Shown here: piece after piece, positions 1 to 13,839 of the stretch
How the letters are laid out: the number at the start of each line of letters is the position of its first letter
Numbering within the stretch: position 1 is the stretch's first letter
Assembly (NCBI GenBank): GCA_009176605.1
Contig: SEYY01000820.1
Span: 5,001 to 69,000, forward strand
Direction: 5' to 3'
From: Armadillidium nasatum
Lineage: Eukaryota; Arthropoda; Malacostraca; Isopoda; Armadillidiidae
DNA: 64,000 nt
Position numbers and translations under genes: made by a program
The notes under the pieces: model-generated
Database searches by the model: none
Seen by the model: only the letters and a program-made list of their open reading frames with translations
Told to the model about the DNA's origin: nothing

Positions 1-9
1 CATACTCGT

Positions 10-472
10 ATGTACAACATTTCTCCTTTCAAAGCTCATATTGTGCACGGTATGCAACCCGGCGATCCCGAACCTAAGCTACAGCTCCTAGTCCACCTAT
101 ATTCCATTTTGGACAATAACCCTGACGTTCAGCGCAATATTTTATGGACGGATGAGACCAGATTTAAAAACAACGGCATGATTAGTCATTACTGTGCCGA
201 GGAAAACTCCCATATCATGTACAGCACACAACACCAGGTATTTTACTCTATAAATGGGTGGTGTGGACTACTTGATAATATGCTGATCGGGCCAGCCATA
301 CTTTTACCATGGCAACCTAAATAGCGAACGATATCTGGAGTACCATTGCATGCACGTCAGAATTTGTACTACCAGCAGGACGGATGCTCAGCACATATCG
401 CAAGGGCTGTACAACATCACCTAAACGTACCATACATGAACATCTGGCCCAATCACAACAAAAATATTCATT

Positions 473-473
<1 letters not shown>
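10..473 (+). pseudogene. Transposase remnant, IS630/Tc1-mariner-like DDE type
   Basis: The frame at 10-324 reads ILWTDETRFKNNG followed by NGWCGLLDNMLIGP, and past its stop a shifted frame near 370-450 reads YYQQDGCSAHIARAVQHHLN. A W-T-D-E block and a Q-D-G-x-x-A-H block in this order are the first and second catalytic aspartate regions of IS630/Tc1-mariner-type transposases that are common in arthropod genomes. The N-terminal DNA-binding part lies outside the window or is lost, and no third acidic block is seen. It ends next to the foldback element that starts near 473, but I cannot show that the two belong together. It is broken by at least one frame change. Confidence 0.6.

Positions 474-3197
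<2,724 letters not shown>

Positions 3198-3272
<75 letters not shown>
3198..3272. repeat. (AT)n microsatellite
   Basis: Pure AT dinucleotide tract of about 75 bp at the outer edge of the small hairpin. Confidence 0.95.
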
Positions 3273-3274
<2 letters not shown>

Positions 3275-4000
3275 AATTTTTAATATGAATACTTTAAAAC
3301 CAATTAAATTAATGCTCAGGGAAAACCTATAACAAAATTTAGCAACATCGAATTTCCATTACATTGGCACTTGGAAATATGCCTACATTATATTGCCCAA
3401 TTTCTGTGAATGTGGCAGATGAAAGCAAAGCTTTTATGATGTTTGATTTCTACTTCAGTGTGTTTTAATTTACTGAATTTGATTTCAACACATCTTAAAT
3501 AGTTTTTTTTCAATATAAATTATATTTCCAGTTTATATTTTGAATAATTACTAAATACCAGGTAAAACAAATTGAGAAATGTAAACTGAATAAAAACCAA
3601 AATTTAATTCTGATAATTTTGTCTATAGTTCCACTAAAAAAAAATAAAAAATTCTGAATACTAAAAAATTACCAAAGGTTGGTTTATATTTTACAAATTG
3701 CCTCAATGTGGTTTAGGAGGGGGTTTTGTGCTTATTTGGATACAGGGTGGGATTTATAGTGATGTTATGAAATTTGGTAATTGTGGCTCTGACCATAATG
3801 AATTTAGTAATAGTAGCATTCACAGTAGTAGATATTTTGATACAAGACCAGGTTGCTGAAACTAATCACATACCAAAGGGGTTGCAAGGTCGACTAAAAG
3901 TACAAGAAGGGATTTGAAATTAATATGACCTATGAATTTCTATTACAAGGTTAAAGCATCATTGGGTGTTACAAATTTTTTAAAAAAAATTTGAAGTTTG

Positions 4001-4001
<1 letters not shown>
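3273..4001. other. Non-coding stretch, possible LINE relic
   Basis: No open gene is seen. Near 3720-3900 a broken + frame contains a phrase reading FGNCGSDHNEF, which resembles the S-D-H block at the end of LINE endonuclease domains. This may be the upstream part of the LINE copy that resumes after the (AT)n tracts at 4.65 kb, but the match is too short to be sure. Confidence 0.25.
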
Positions 4002-4099
<98 letters not shown>

Positions 4100-4107
4100 A
4101 TATATAC
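4002..4107. repeat. (AT)n microsatellite
   Basis: AT tract of about 106 bp with one TTA interruption, abutting the left side of a hairpin element. Confidence 0.95.
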
Positions 4108-4643
<536 letters not shown>

Positions 4644-4644
4644 C

Positions 4645-6002
4645 ACATATCTTGGTTTTAGTAAATATTTTGATAAGGTACCCTATAAAATGTTGATTTA
4701 TAAATTAAGTCAGTGTGGTTTTGGAGAGATTGTTCAAATCTGTATATGGGAGTGGCTGAAGAATTGGAGACTGTGTGTAGTATTAAATGGCAATAAATCA
4801 TAATGGGAGCTTTTAAAGATTAGGGTTCCTCAAGGTTCTGTGCTGAGGACTCTTCTCTTCTTTAACTATATTAATGATTTGGGTGAGGGAATAAAATATT
4901 TAGTTTCTAAGTTTATTAATGATTCTAAGCTGGTCTATGCTGTGAAATAAATTGAGGGATGTATGACAGTTCAACGTAATTTAAATAGACTTTTTTGTTG
5001 GGCTGAAAAGTGGCAAATGAATTTCAATAATAAAAAATGTAAGGTTCTTCATGTAGGCTATTCTAATAAGAATTTCAACTACAAAATGTATGAGGAATTT
5101 GGGTGGTAATTTTCAGTAATACTTTGAAAGTATCAGAATAGTGTTTAGAAGCTAGAAATAAAGCTAACAGGATGCTAGGAATAATAAACCGCAATGTTAA
5201 TTATAAAAGTAATAATTATAATAATTTTTATATTAGGTCACTGATAGAGTACTATGCATAGGTTTGTTCTCCTTTTTTAAGAAAAGATATGAATATGCTG
5301 GAGGCAGTAACGCACATAGCAACAAGTATGATTTTTTGTTTAAAAAACAAGAGTTACAAGGATAGGTTAAAAGATTAAAAACATTTGTGGATGTTTTCCT
5401 TTTAAAGAATATTTCTTAGGGTGATATAATTCATGTTTTCAAAATGTTTTTCGTCAATTGATTATGTAGATGGAAGTTGTTTTTACTAGATCCTAATAGA
5501 CACACCAGAGGAGTCATAAAAAAAAAAGATTATTTTGTGCCATCTAGATGTGAGAAAGTATTTTTTCAGTATCAAGGTGGTTAATTTTTGGAATGATTTA
5601 CCATAAGGTGTTATTGATAGTAATTCTTTTTAACTTTCAAGAAAAGGTTGGATCAATATTTGGATGATCAAGGTTTAACTGACTGCTTTTAAAGTAACTT
5701 ATTTTAGTGAGTATTTTTGACAATCATCTGTGGTATCAGGGATTTTGCTTGTTAATTTAGAGTTTATATGGCTCATTTAATTATAATTTGGCTTCATAAA
5801 CTGCATGTTACATGGGGAATAATATGGTTGGAGCCATTGGCTTGATTCTTTGGGTGGGGAAAGATGAGTATGTGATGAGGCATTCATAAAAAATGACAAC
5901 ACTTTTGCAAATTTTTTTTCTTTGACTGGGACAGTCTTGATGGGCCCTTGTGGCTTCCAACTGTCAGTGTTTTCTTAAGTTCTTGTATATATGGTGTAAT
6001 AG
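4645..6002 (+). mobile_element. LINE fragment, CR1/L2-like family (here called family L), 5' truncated
   Basis: Broken frames give the reverse transcriptase pattern [21 protein letters not shown], then VPQGSVLRTLLFFNYINDLG and FINDSK, in line with the intact copy at 13.3-13.8 kb (FSKAFDKVPH, VPQGSVLGPLL, FADDTK). Alignment continues through the RT thumb to the 3' end, which holds gactgggacagtcttgatgg and cccttgtggcttccaactgtc, both also found at 14683-14722. There are several stops and indels, so the copy is dead. It lies in the region of copy A where an intron homologous to those of B and C begins (6003), so it probably interrupts the first intron of copy A. Confidence 0.8.
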
Positions 6003-7070
6003 CAATGTGATTATTTGTGCTTGTGTCTATTAAAGTTTTAACTAAATTGTGACTTTGTTTATATTGCTATAGTTAATGGCCGAGAGATTCAAATGTCTTC
6101 CTTGTTTAGTTATAGCTTATAAAATAGTAAAATGGTTAAGAAGCTTCCATAGAGGGTTTGGGAGTTATTTTTGTTATAATTCATATACAGTTCTGCAAAC
6201 TCAGGTTCAACTTAAATGATGTATACATTTTGTCTTGAATGAAATAAACTAAGAAGCAACCAGTCTGTTGAAAAGGCAGTGAAACTCATCAAACTATACA
6301 AAGAATAATGAAATGAATTTTACTTTGACTACTTATTAGTTCATTATAAAATAATAATATGTAACTTTATTGCTTTAATGTAAAGGAGTAATTGTTTTCT
6401 TATTTTTAATTTCATTTGCTTGTTATAAATTTTCATATTTGATTGTTTTTATGGCTCTCTAAAATTTAAGATCAGATCTTTCATATTCCAGCAATCACAA
6501 GTACAAAATCATTATAGCATTTGGTAAATGGTAATGTATATACTAATATACAATGAAAAAGTGTATATTAGATATGATGTATATATTGTTTAAAAAATTC
6601 TATATTTATTAAATTTTCTTATTCTCATTATTGAAAACCCTTAATTCGAATAATGTTTTGTACTATCAAATTTTTTTCATTTGAAAATATTCCTTACTTT
6701 GAATTATGCTTTTTCGTTAGTTTATTTTGCATTTAATATTACTTTTATTTTTAATAATAATAATGTAATTTATTGATTTAAGCAAATAAGTCAATGATCA
6801 TTCCTTTATGCCATTATATATGGCATGTGTTTCCTTCTAGTCATAACCAAATTACTTTTCCAACACATTGTGTTTGAATATTTTGTAGTATTGTTTTGCA
6901 GTCCAATCCAAACTCCCTTTTATCAAAGCCATTTACTTTCTGTTAATCAGAATAGAATTAACTTCTCGACTCTCAAATTGGTCTTCAAATTCGATTACCT
7001 CCTTCGTGGATCTTTTATCAAACTTTGCTTGTAAAGTGTAGACTTAATCAGATCTTTTGTTTTTATTTGG
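6003..7070 (+). other. Copy A, intron homologous to introns of copies B and C
   Basis: This non-coding stretch is recognisable as intron: gtgattatttgtgctt at 6009, gagagattcaaatg near 6083, and atttgtcttgaatgaaataaact near 6230 match 17266-17470 in copy B and, in reverse, 39050-39330 in copy C. The part next to the acidic exon (6900-7070) matches 43090-43290 in copy D. Shared intron sequence shows that whole gene segments were duplicated. No first coding exon of copy A is found upstream; a LINE and (AT)n tracts occupy that place. Confidence 0.6.
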
Positions 7071-7252
7071 ATCTTTTCAGGCAATGAAACATACTTTGCT
7101 TTATTGAAAGGTATTAAAAATTAAAAATTAGAAGGAAAAGTATCCGTAAAATCAGAGATGGAATCCATGATTGATGAACTAAATATTGATTTAAAAAAAT
7201 CTGAAAATCACATGCGATGGTTGAGAAGAAATCTTGTGCTTGGGACTTTAAG
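7071..7252 (+). pseudogene. Copy A acidic exon (exon 2), decayed
   Basis: Matches exon 2 of copies B to D (AATGAA..., IKSE-type segments, final AAG before a gt donor at 7253), but the acceptor region has changed and the reading frame has an in-frame stop where B and C read IKNEEL. The exon probably no longer codes. In the intact relatives this exon is rich in Glu and Asp and holds several I-K-x-E motifs. Confidence 0.65.
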
Positions 7253-7365
7253 GTATATTAAAACAAATCTCTTTTTATTTTTTTACTCAAGTTATAAACA
7301 TTAATTAAATGATAAATTATTATTATTTATTTTAATTTTTTTTTTTTTTGCAATTTCATTTCCAG

Positions 7366-7527
7366 AAATTTACGACCCTGAGGAATGTTTCTTCATTGTT
7401 GAAGAAAATAAATGACAATTGTTTAGATGAAGATTTTGAATCAGATGAAGAGAGATTCTTCGCTCAACTTATTGAGTCAAAATCTCCTTCGGTTCTTCTC
7501 AAGAAGTTGAGTCATGAAGAATTAATG
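7366..7527 (+). CDS. Copy A exon 3 (54 codons, open)
   Basis: The exon is bounded by tttccag before 7366 and gtatga after 7527, is 162 nt long, and reads KFTTLRNVSSLLKKIND, then an acidic core FESDEERFFAQL, then SPSVLLKKLSHEELM. It matches copy C exon 3 (37480-37319, minus strand) at nearly every position that looks structural and has no breaks. The function of the module is unknown. It may form a short helical interaction segment; that is inference from its leucine and charge pattern only. As exon 2 and the finger exon of copy A are decayed, the exon is likely no longer part of a working gene. Confidence 0.6.
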
Positions 7528-7635
7528 GTATGATAAAAAATAATGTTAAATTTATTAACAAGCAAATAAATTTTATGTATTTTAAATTTTGTGTAAAAAT
7601 TTTTTTTTTTATGTAAACTTGATAAAATCCTAAAC

Positions 7636-7636
<1 letters not shown>

Positions 7637-7683
<47 letters not shown>
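7637..7683. repeat. Poly(T) tract
   Basis: Run of about 45 T in the intron of copy A after exon 3. Confidence 0.9.
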
Positions 7684-7685
<2 letters not shown>

Positions 7686-8039
7686 TTATTTTAAAAATTC
7701 TTTCAAATTTCTGTAAAATAAAAAAATTAAAAAAAAAACTATGAATTAAATAGAATAGTTTGAAGAATGATAATTATCTATTTCTACACTTTATCATATT
7801 CAAGAATGTGGTACATTGTTTTTAAGCATAACTTTATTATTGAGAAGATCAGAGGTAAAATCCATGTTTGATGAAGAACTAATTATTAAATATAAAATCT
7901 TGCACAAAAGATCGGCACTGCGTAAGCGACAGCGTTCTCTCTACCAGCACATGGTGGTGGGAAGGAGGGTGTTAGGGTGCGCGTACCTGATATTTCACTT
8001 CATTCAATGTTAATTATTTTCAATATGTTTTGTTTATAT

Positions 8040-9325
8040 ATTTTCAGTAAAGTTAAGTGAAAAATTATCAGCTGATGTTTACTTGTACCAATATTATTAT
8101 TATCTTCAAAAATATCTTCTCTGATTCCACACTCAAAATAAATTACTTTTGTTTTGCTGGGTCCCATCACATTTTATTTTCTCAGGTAACAAGCAAGCTG
8201 ACAAAGCAGTACTCATGTCGGCTACTTCACAGACAATCTGTCGGTCTTACCTTTCTGCAGTTTAACTCTGCGTTTTCTAGCGTTGTTCACTGTAGGGATG
8301 CTGTCTTCAGCGATTGCTGTTGTCCCCAAACTTCAGAAACTCATGCTACTTATATTTCTTCTTGAAATCATGCAAATTCAATTCTCTAACACCAAAAACT
8401 CATTTCTCCATAGAAAATGCAATAATCTTTCTGGTTCCTCTTCCAATACCTGAGCTATACCCACTCCTTCAAACCACTCCAACTTATTTATGCCTAAAAT
8501 TTTGATCTTGTACCCTGCTTTGGTAAACTATATCTTTATCTTCCTACTTCAACCCTTCTCTTCTTGCTGGAAGCGTGTGTTCATACAAACTGTACCAAAG
8601 AAGGAGGACCACTCTCAACCATCTATCTACCATCCCACTTTTTTTAACCTCTGTTCTTTCTAAAGTTTTCAAATCTATCCTTAACAGGAAGATTTGGAAA
8701 CATCTCAATTCTTCTAATCTTATCTCTGATCACCAGTATGGCTTTCGTTAAAATGCTTTACTGTGATATACTTGTCCTTTTCTCTGACTTTTGGTCCTCA
8801 GCTCTTTGGAATTTCGGTGAATATTTTGCTGTTGCGCTATATGTATAGAAAGCTTTCGATAGAGTCTGGCACAAAGCTTTGATTTACAAAACCTCTTTTG
8901 AATCAACCCTTCTCTCTGTAGCCTTCTTCTGATTTCCTTTTCAGTCTTTAACAGCTGTTGTAGACGGGCACCGTTCATCCTTTAAATCTTTTAAAAGTGA
9001 TGTTCATCAATGTCTGCCCTATCCTCAATGCTTTTTCTTTTCATTAATGAACTTTCTATTACTTCATCACCTATCCACTCTTATGCCAATAACTCCACCC
9101 CTCGTTACTCCTTTCACTTTGAAAGACTCCCCTCTCAACAGCTGTTAATTGATGAGGTGGCCTTAGAGCAACTAACCTCTGATCTTTCTTGTATTTTAAA
9201 TTGGGGAAAAGAAACATGGTTGTTTTAACTGCCTCAGAAACTCAGTTGCTCCATCTCTCTCTACTCGACACAACCTTCCATTCAACTATGACATCTTCTT
9301 CGAAAACACACAACTCAAAACTTCA
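8040..9325 (+). mobile_element. LINE relic with RNase H and RT pieces
   Basis: At 8155-8215 a frame reads WVPSHFIFSGNKQADKAV, the W-V-P-S-H-x-G-x-x-G-N-E-x-A-D block of LINE-encoded RNase H. From about 8570 the frames follow the reverse transcriptase of the EN-RT LINE family seen at 21.9 and 47.5 kb (family J here): KKGGPLST..., then VLSKVFKSILNRKIWKHLN and SDHQYGFR near 8700, AFDRVWHKAL near 8855, and a thumb segment at 9010-9300 that matches 21975-22300. There are many stops and frame changes. Two different LINE pieces may be joined here, because RNase H normally follows RT rather than preceding it. The relic lies in the intron before the finger exon of copy A. Confidence 0.65.
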
Positions 9326-9417
9326 TGTCCTTTATAATTTTTATATTTAATACAATTGTTATGAAGTACATAAATTTATGCAGCATAAATATGATTTTTT
9401 ATTATTGTTTTGTCCAG

Positions 9418-11067
9418 AAACTCCTTGGCGATGTTGGCGAAGTAGAGAAAAGTACTTCAAGAAGCATGGATCAAACTTCGGTAACACGTGATCAAAGCCT
9501 TGAAGAGAGTCCTCTGGAAAACCTTAGTTGCAGGATTTTGTAATTCAAAATTTAAAAGCAAAGATGAGTTGAAAAGTCACATAAAAACACACAAGAAAAC
9601 GTTAAAATGTGCCCATTGCAGTTACGAATGTTTTCAGAAAATAAACATGAAAGTACACTTGCTTAATCATGAGAATATTAAATTATTTAAATGTTCTGAT
9701 TGCTCCTATGAATGTAATCAGAAAGGAAATTTAAAACGTCATATGCTTACGCATGGAAGCATAAAATTATTTAAATGTTCTTATTGCTCCTATGAATGTA
9801 ATCAGAAAGGAGACTTAAAAATACACTTGCTTAATCACGAAAAATATAAAATTATTTAAATGTTCTGATTGCTCCTATGAATGTAATCAGAAAGGAAATT
9901 TAAAACGTCATATGCTTACGCATGGAAACATAAAATTATTAAAATGTTCTTATTGCTCCTATGAATGTAATCAGAAAGGAAACTTAAAAAGGCACATGCT
10001 TACACACACAAACGTAAAATTATTTAAATGTTGTGAGTGTGGCTACGGAAGTAATGAGAAAAGAAATTTAAAAATTCATATGCTTAATCATGGAAATGTA
10101 AAGTTATTTAAATGTTGTGAGTGCTCCTATGCATGTAATCGGAGAGGAAGATTTAAAAAGACACATGCTTATTCATGGAAACGAAAAGTTATTTAAATGT
10201 TCTGATTGCTCCTACGAATGTAAGAAGAAAAGATATTTAAAACGTCATATACTTACGCATGGAAATGTAAAGTTATTTAAATGTTCAGAGTGTTCCTTTA
10301 TGAATGTAATCAGAAAGGAAGTTTAAAAGGACACATGCTTACACATGCAAATGTAAAGTTATTTAAATGTTGTGAGTGCTCCTATGCATGTAATCGGAGA
10401 GGAAGCTTAAAAAAACACATGCTTATTCATGGAAACGTAAAGTTATTTAAATGTTCTGACTGCTCCTATGCGTGTAATGAGAAAGGAAGCTTAAAAAGAC
10501 ACATGCTTACACACACAGATATAAAATTATTTAAGTGTTCTTACTGCTCCTATGAATGTAATCAGAAAGGAAACGTAAAAAAATACACATTACACACACA
10601 AATGTAAAATTATTTAAATGTTCTGACTGCTCCTATGCGTGTAATGAGAAAGGAAGCTTAAAAAGACACATGCTTACACACACAAATTAAAATTATTTAA
10701 ATGTTCTGAAAAACTGCTAAAAAAAAAATGCATGTAATAAAAAGGAAAATTTAAAAAACAAATCAAAAGGCTTACACACATGCTTACAACAAAAAAAATT
10801 ATTTAAATGTTCTGACTGCTCCTATGAATGTAATCAGAAAGGAAGACTTAAAAAGACACATGCTTACACACACAAATATAAAATTATTTAAATGTTCTGA
10901 CTGCTCCTATGCATGTAATCAGAAAGGAGACTTAAAAAAACACCTGCTATACACACACAATTATTTAAATGTTCACACACATCTTCAAATGTAAAATTAT
11001 TTAAATGTTCTGACTGCTCCTATGCATGTAATCAGAAAAGACATTTAAAAAAACACATGCTAAATCA
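9418..11067 (+). pseudogene. Copy A zinc-finger exon, about 18 finger units, broken
   Basis: After the acceptor (tgtccag, ending 9417) the exon starts KLLGDVGEVEKSTSRS...VTRDQSLEESPLENLSC, the family's spacer before the fingers. About 18 C2H2 units follow, with the repeated plan FKC-x2-C-SYECN-x-KG-x-LK-x-H-MLT-H, twice the number in copies B to D. The frame changes repeatedly: open pieces lie at 9488-9859, 9912-10196, 10117-10326 and 10281-10607. Units near 10700-10790 are interrupted by A-rich runs. Several breaks sit at or near A homopolymers, so assembly error could explain some, but the large number and the loss of exon 2 argue for a real pseudogene. The array ends at a retroelement relic beginning near 11070. 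Confidence 0.8.
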
Positions 11068-11069
11068 TG

Positions 11070-12459
11070 GAGTATGTTGACCTTTACGCTGGTGGGGAGA
11101 TCTCTGCGAGGCTTGAATGGTGGGATGGCTTCTCTCTTGCCAAAATTTGATTGGAGAGAGGAAGGCTATTGCGGCGATCTTGTCTCGTAGAGCGAACAAA
11201 CTGCAACTGAGTTTACTCATGGAATTGAGAAATAAAAGGAAAACATGCCAGGAAATCGGAAGACCTGGCGCCGGCCCTACCTCATTGGGAGAGAGAGGTG
11301 AGGAGGGACGGAGCACAGATGAGCGCAGTACTCTATCTCTCAAAAACAAAAAACCAAAAAAGGTTTGAGAGCCACCAAGACCCAAGCTCGATTTCCACCA
11401 AATGAATCGTCAGATGAGTCTTCGACAATTCCCGATTCATTAGAACATCAATCGGACAGAAAGAGATATGACCCAAACAACCGTAGAGGTGCTAATAGAA
11501 TGTCTTATACGGTGGAAGAAAAAATGGAAATATTTTGGAGTGTCACATATAGCAGACACAAAGTATTCCCCAAAAAAGGCACAAGCCAAAGAACAAGAGA
11601 CATGTTAAAGAAAAGAAACATCATAGACCAGGACAGACTTTACAAAATCCCAGATATGAGACTCAAGTATTGCTACCAATGTTAAAATGGGAAAGACAAT
11701 GGAATGTTACTATGTTGGAGAACTGCTACCGGAAAAAGAAGATAAATCAGAGTTTTGGAAGTTTATAACCGAAAAGAAAGAAATAAGTGCCAATGATTAT
11801 ATGGAATATAAATTTAGAGAAAAATATAGCCATATAGACAGGAAAAGGATAATCAACCAAAAACAAGCCATTTTAAATTATAATAAAGAGAGAAAGAAAG
11901 AAGAAAAAAAGAAAAGTATGGCTACCCTACCAACAAATGAAGATTTAAAAATAATTAAAGAAAGAGCCAGAAATATAGTACAGAATGAGCTCCAACTTAC
12001 AACGGAAATAATTTATGAAATAAAACGAATGACTAAAGAATCATTATATTAGGGGAATAGAAATAAGTACGATAGAGAACGCATAGAGAATAAAAGGAAA
12101 AGAGAGAGAAATAGTAGAAAGCAGAACGATGAAAGATGTAAAGGAGAAAACCTCGATGAATTAATGAATTGTGATGAAAGCAGTATGGTAGTGGAAGAGG
12201 ACCAGATCGAAAATAAAGAGGTGGAGGAAAAAACGATAGAAGACAGAATATTTGAAGAAGCAACAGATGTACTGAAGGACTTCCCAAACAATGATGGGTC
12301 AATAAATGAAAACGAGGATAATTATTATTATTATTTTTTTTTTTTTTTTTACTTTTATAATTATTATATTTAAAAAATTTTTCAGATAAATCATGATGAT
12401 GGCCAAAAAGGCCGAAACGTTATTTATAGATTTATCTTAACAAAGTCAATACAATATAA
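11070..12459 (+). mobile_element. Unassigned retroelement relic (R2/R4- or Penelope-like features)
   Basis: This relatively GC-rich insert starts directly after the last finger unit of copy A. Frames at 11365-11685 and 11687-12052 give an acidic, then very basic, protein. The first contains SYTVEEKMEIF and TSQRTRDMLKKRNIID followed by QDRLYKI, a spacing reminiscent of the N-terminal region of R4/Dong- or NeSL-type LINEs (T-x-Q-R-L then S-x-x-E-L-x-x-I). The second is a Lys/Glu-rich probable coiled region. The segment closes with gatgatggccaaaaaggccg and then aaacgtt (12391-12420), like the ends of the Penelope-like elements at 56.9 and 58.9 kb. No RT core is visible, and the scaffold gap begins at 12460. 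The family is not settled. Confidence 0.4.
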
Positions 12460-12559
12460 NNNNNNNNNNNNNNNNNNNNNNNNNNNNNNNNNNNNNNNNN
12501 NNNNNNNNNNNNNNNNNNNNNNNNNNNNNNNNNNNNNNNNNNNNNNNNNNNNNNNNNNN
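12460..12559. other. Assembly gap, 100 N
   Basis: Exactly 100 N, the conventional size for a scaffold join of unknown length. The adjacency of the relic on the left and the LINE on the right is not proven. Confidence 0.98.
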
Positions 12560-12849
12560 CAAATAGAAAACCTAATTGGTGGAGTAGAGAGATAAAAGAA
12601 AATCAGTGAAAAGCGTAGATTTTAAATATTCAAAGGTAGGAGCAGGGTGGAAGATTTGGAACATTATAAGAGAATTAGGAATGAACTTAACCAGTCAATA
12701 AGAAGAGCAAAGAGAATGGCAGAAATTAATTTGGCAAGAAATAGTAATAAAGACCTGAAAAAGTTTTTTACTTTTATAAATTTAAAAGCAAGGATAAGAA
12801 AATTGGCCCAATTAAAATTGATGGGAATTTAGTAAGTTCAGATAAGGAA

Positions 12850-13053
12850 TTGGTTAATATTTTCAATGCTTATTTTGCATCAGTGTTTACTGAGGAAAGG
12901 TTGGATAGCAGTTTAGAGACTAATAGTTCTAGTATACATGTAATGAATAGGTGTGAAGCATTTGAAATTGAGTTAAATGAAATTAAATCTTTACTAGAAC
13001 ATATTGACCCAAATAAGGCAGCGGGTCCGGATGGTGTGTATGTAGAATTCTAA
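12850..13053 (+). pseudogene. LINE family L, RT finger/N-terminal piece
   Basis: Open piece of 67 codons reading FNAYFASVFTEE and ending with HIDPNKAAGPDGV, the entry region of the reverse transcriptase. The frame continues downstream only after a shift near 13053. Confidence 0.75.
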
Positions 13054-13347
13054 AAGAGGGGAGTAGCAGTATTGCAAAGGCACTGTATTTGATTTTTAAG
13101 CGATCTATTGCTTTTGGAGAGGTACCTGAAGACTGGAAAACGGCATATGTGGTGCCCATTTTTAAAAAAGGTAGTAAGGAAGATTTAGGGAACTATAGGC
13201 CAGTTAGTTTAACATCTCTTGTCGTGAAAATTTTGGAAAAGTTACTGAAAATCATATAGAAAGCATTTAGATGATAACAAGATACTATATAACTCCCAGC
13301 ATGGCTTTAGAAAGGGTAGATCATGTCAGACAAATCTACTAGAATTT

Positions 13348-13839
13348 ATGGAATATATTACTGAATGCATAGACAGGGGTGATCCAGTTGATGTTATATA
13401 TTTAGACTTTAGCAAAGCTTTTGATAAGGTACCCCATGTTAGGTTGATGCAAAAGTTGTCACAGTGTGGTATAAATGGTATGGTACACAATTGGATTAAA
13501 GAGTGGTTAAAGAACAGAAGGCAGTGTGTATTACTTAATGGAAATAAGTCATTATGGGAAACGGTGAAGAGTGGGGTCCCACAGGGTTCTGTGCTGGGAC
13601 CACTTTTGTTTCTTATTTATATAAATGATTTAGACAAAGGCCTTAAATGTAAGGTTTCTAAGTTTGCTGATGACACCAAAGTGGTTACCTCAGTAAGGAA
13701 TAATGATGGATGCATAAAGCTTCAAAGTGATCTAGATAGACTTCTTGGTTGGGCAGAGAGGTGGCAAATGAACTTTAATAGTAAAAAATGTAAAGTTCTT
13801 CATGTAGGTTACTCAAATGAAAGATTAATTATGAAATGA
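13348..13839 (+). pseudogene. LINE family L, RT catalytic core
   Basis: Open 163-codon piece with all palm motifs: YLDFSKAFDKVPH (A), SGVPQGSVLGPLLFLIYIND (B), KFADDTK (C), and WAERWQMNFNSKKCKVLH (D/E region). It would be the catalytic part of a target-primed reverse transcriptase, but the element around it is interrupted. Confidence 0.85.
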
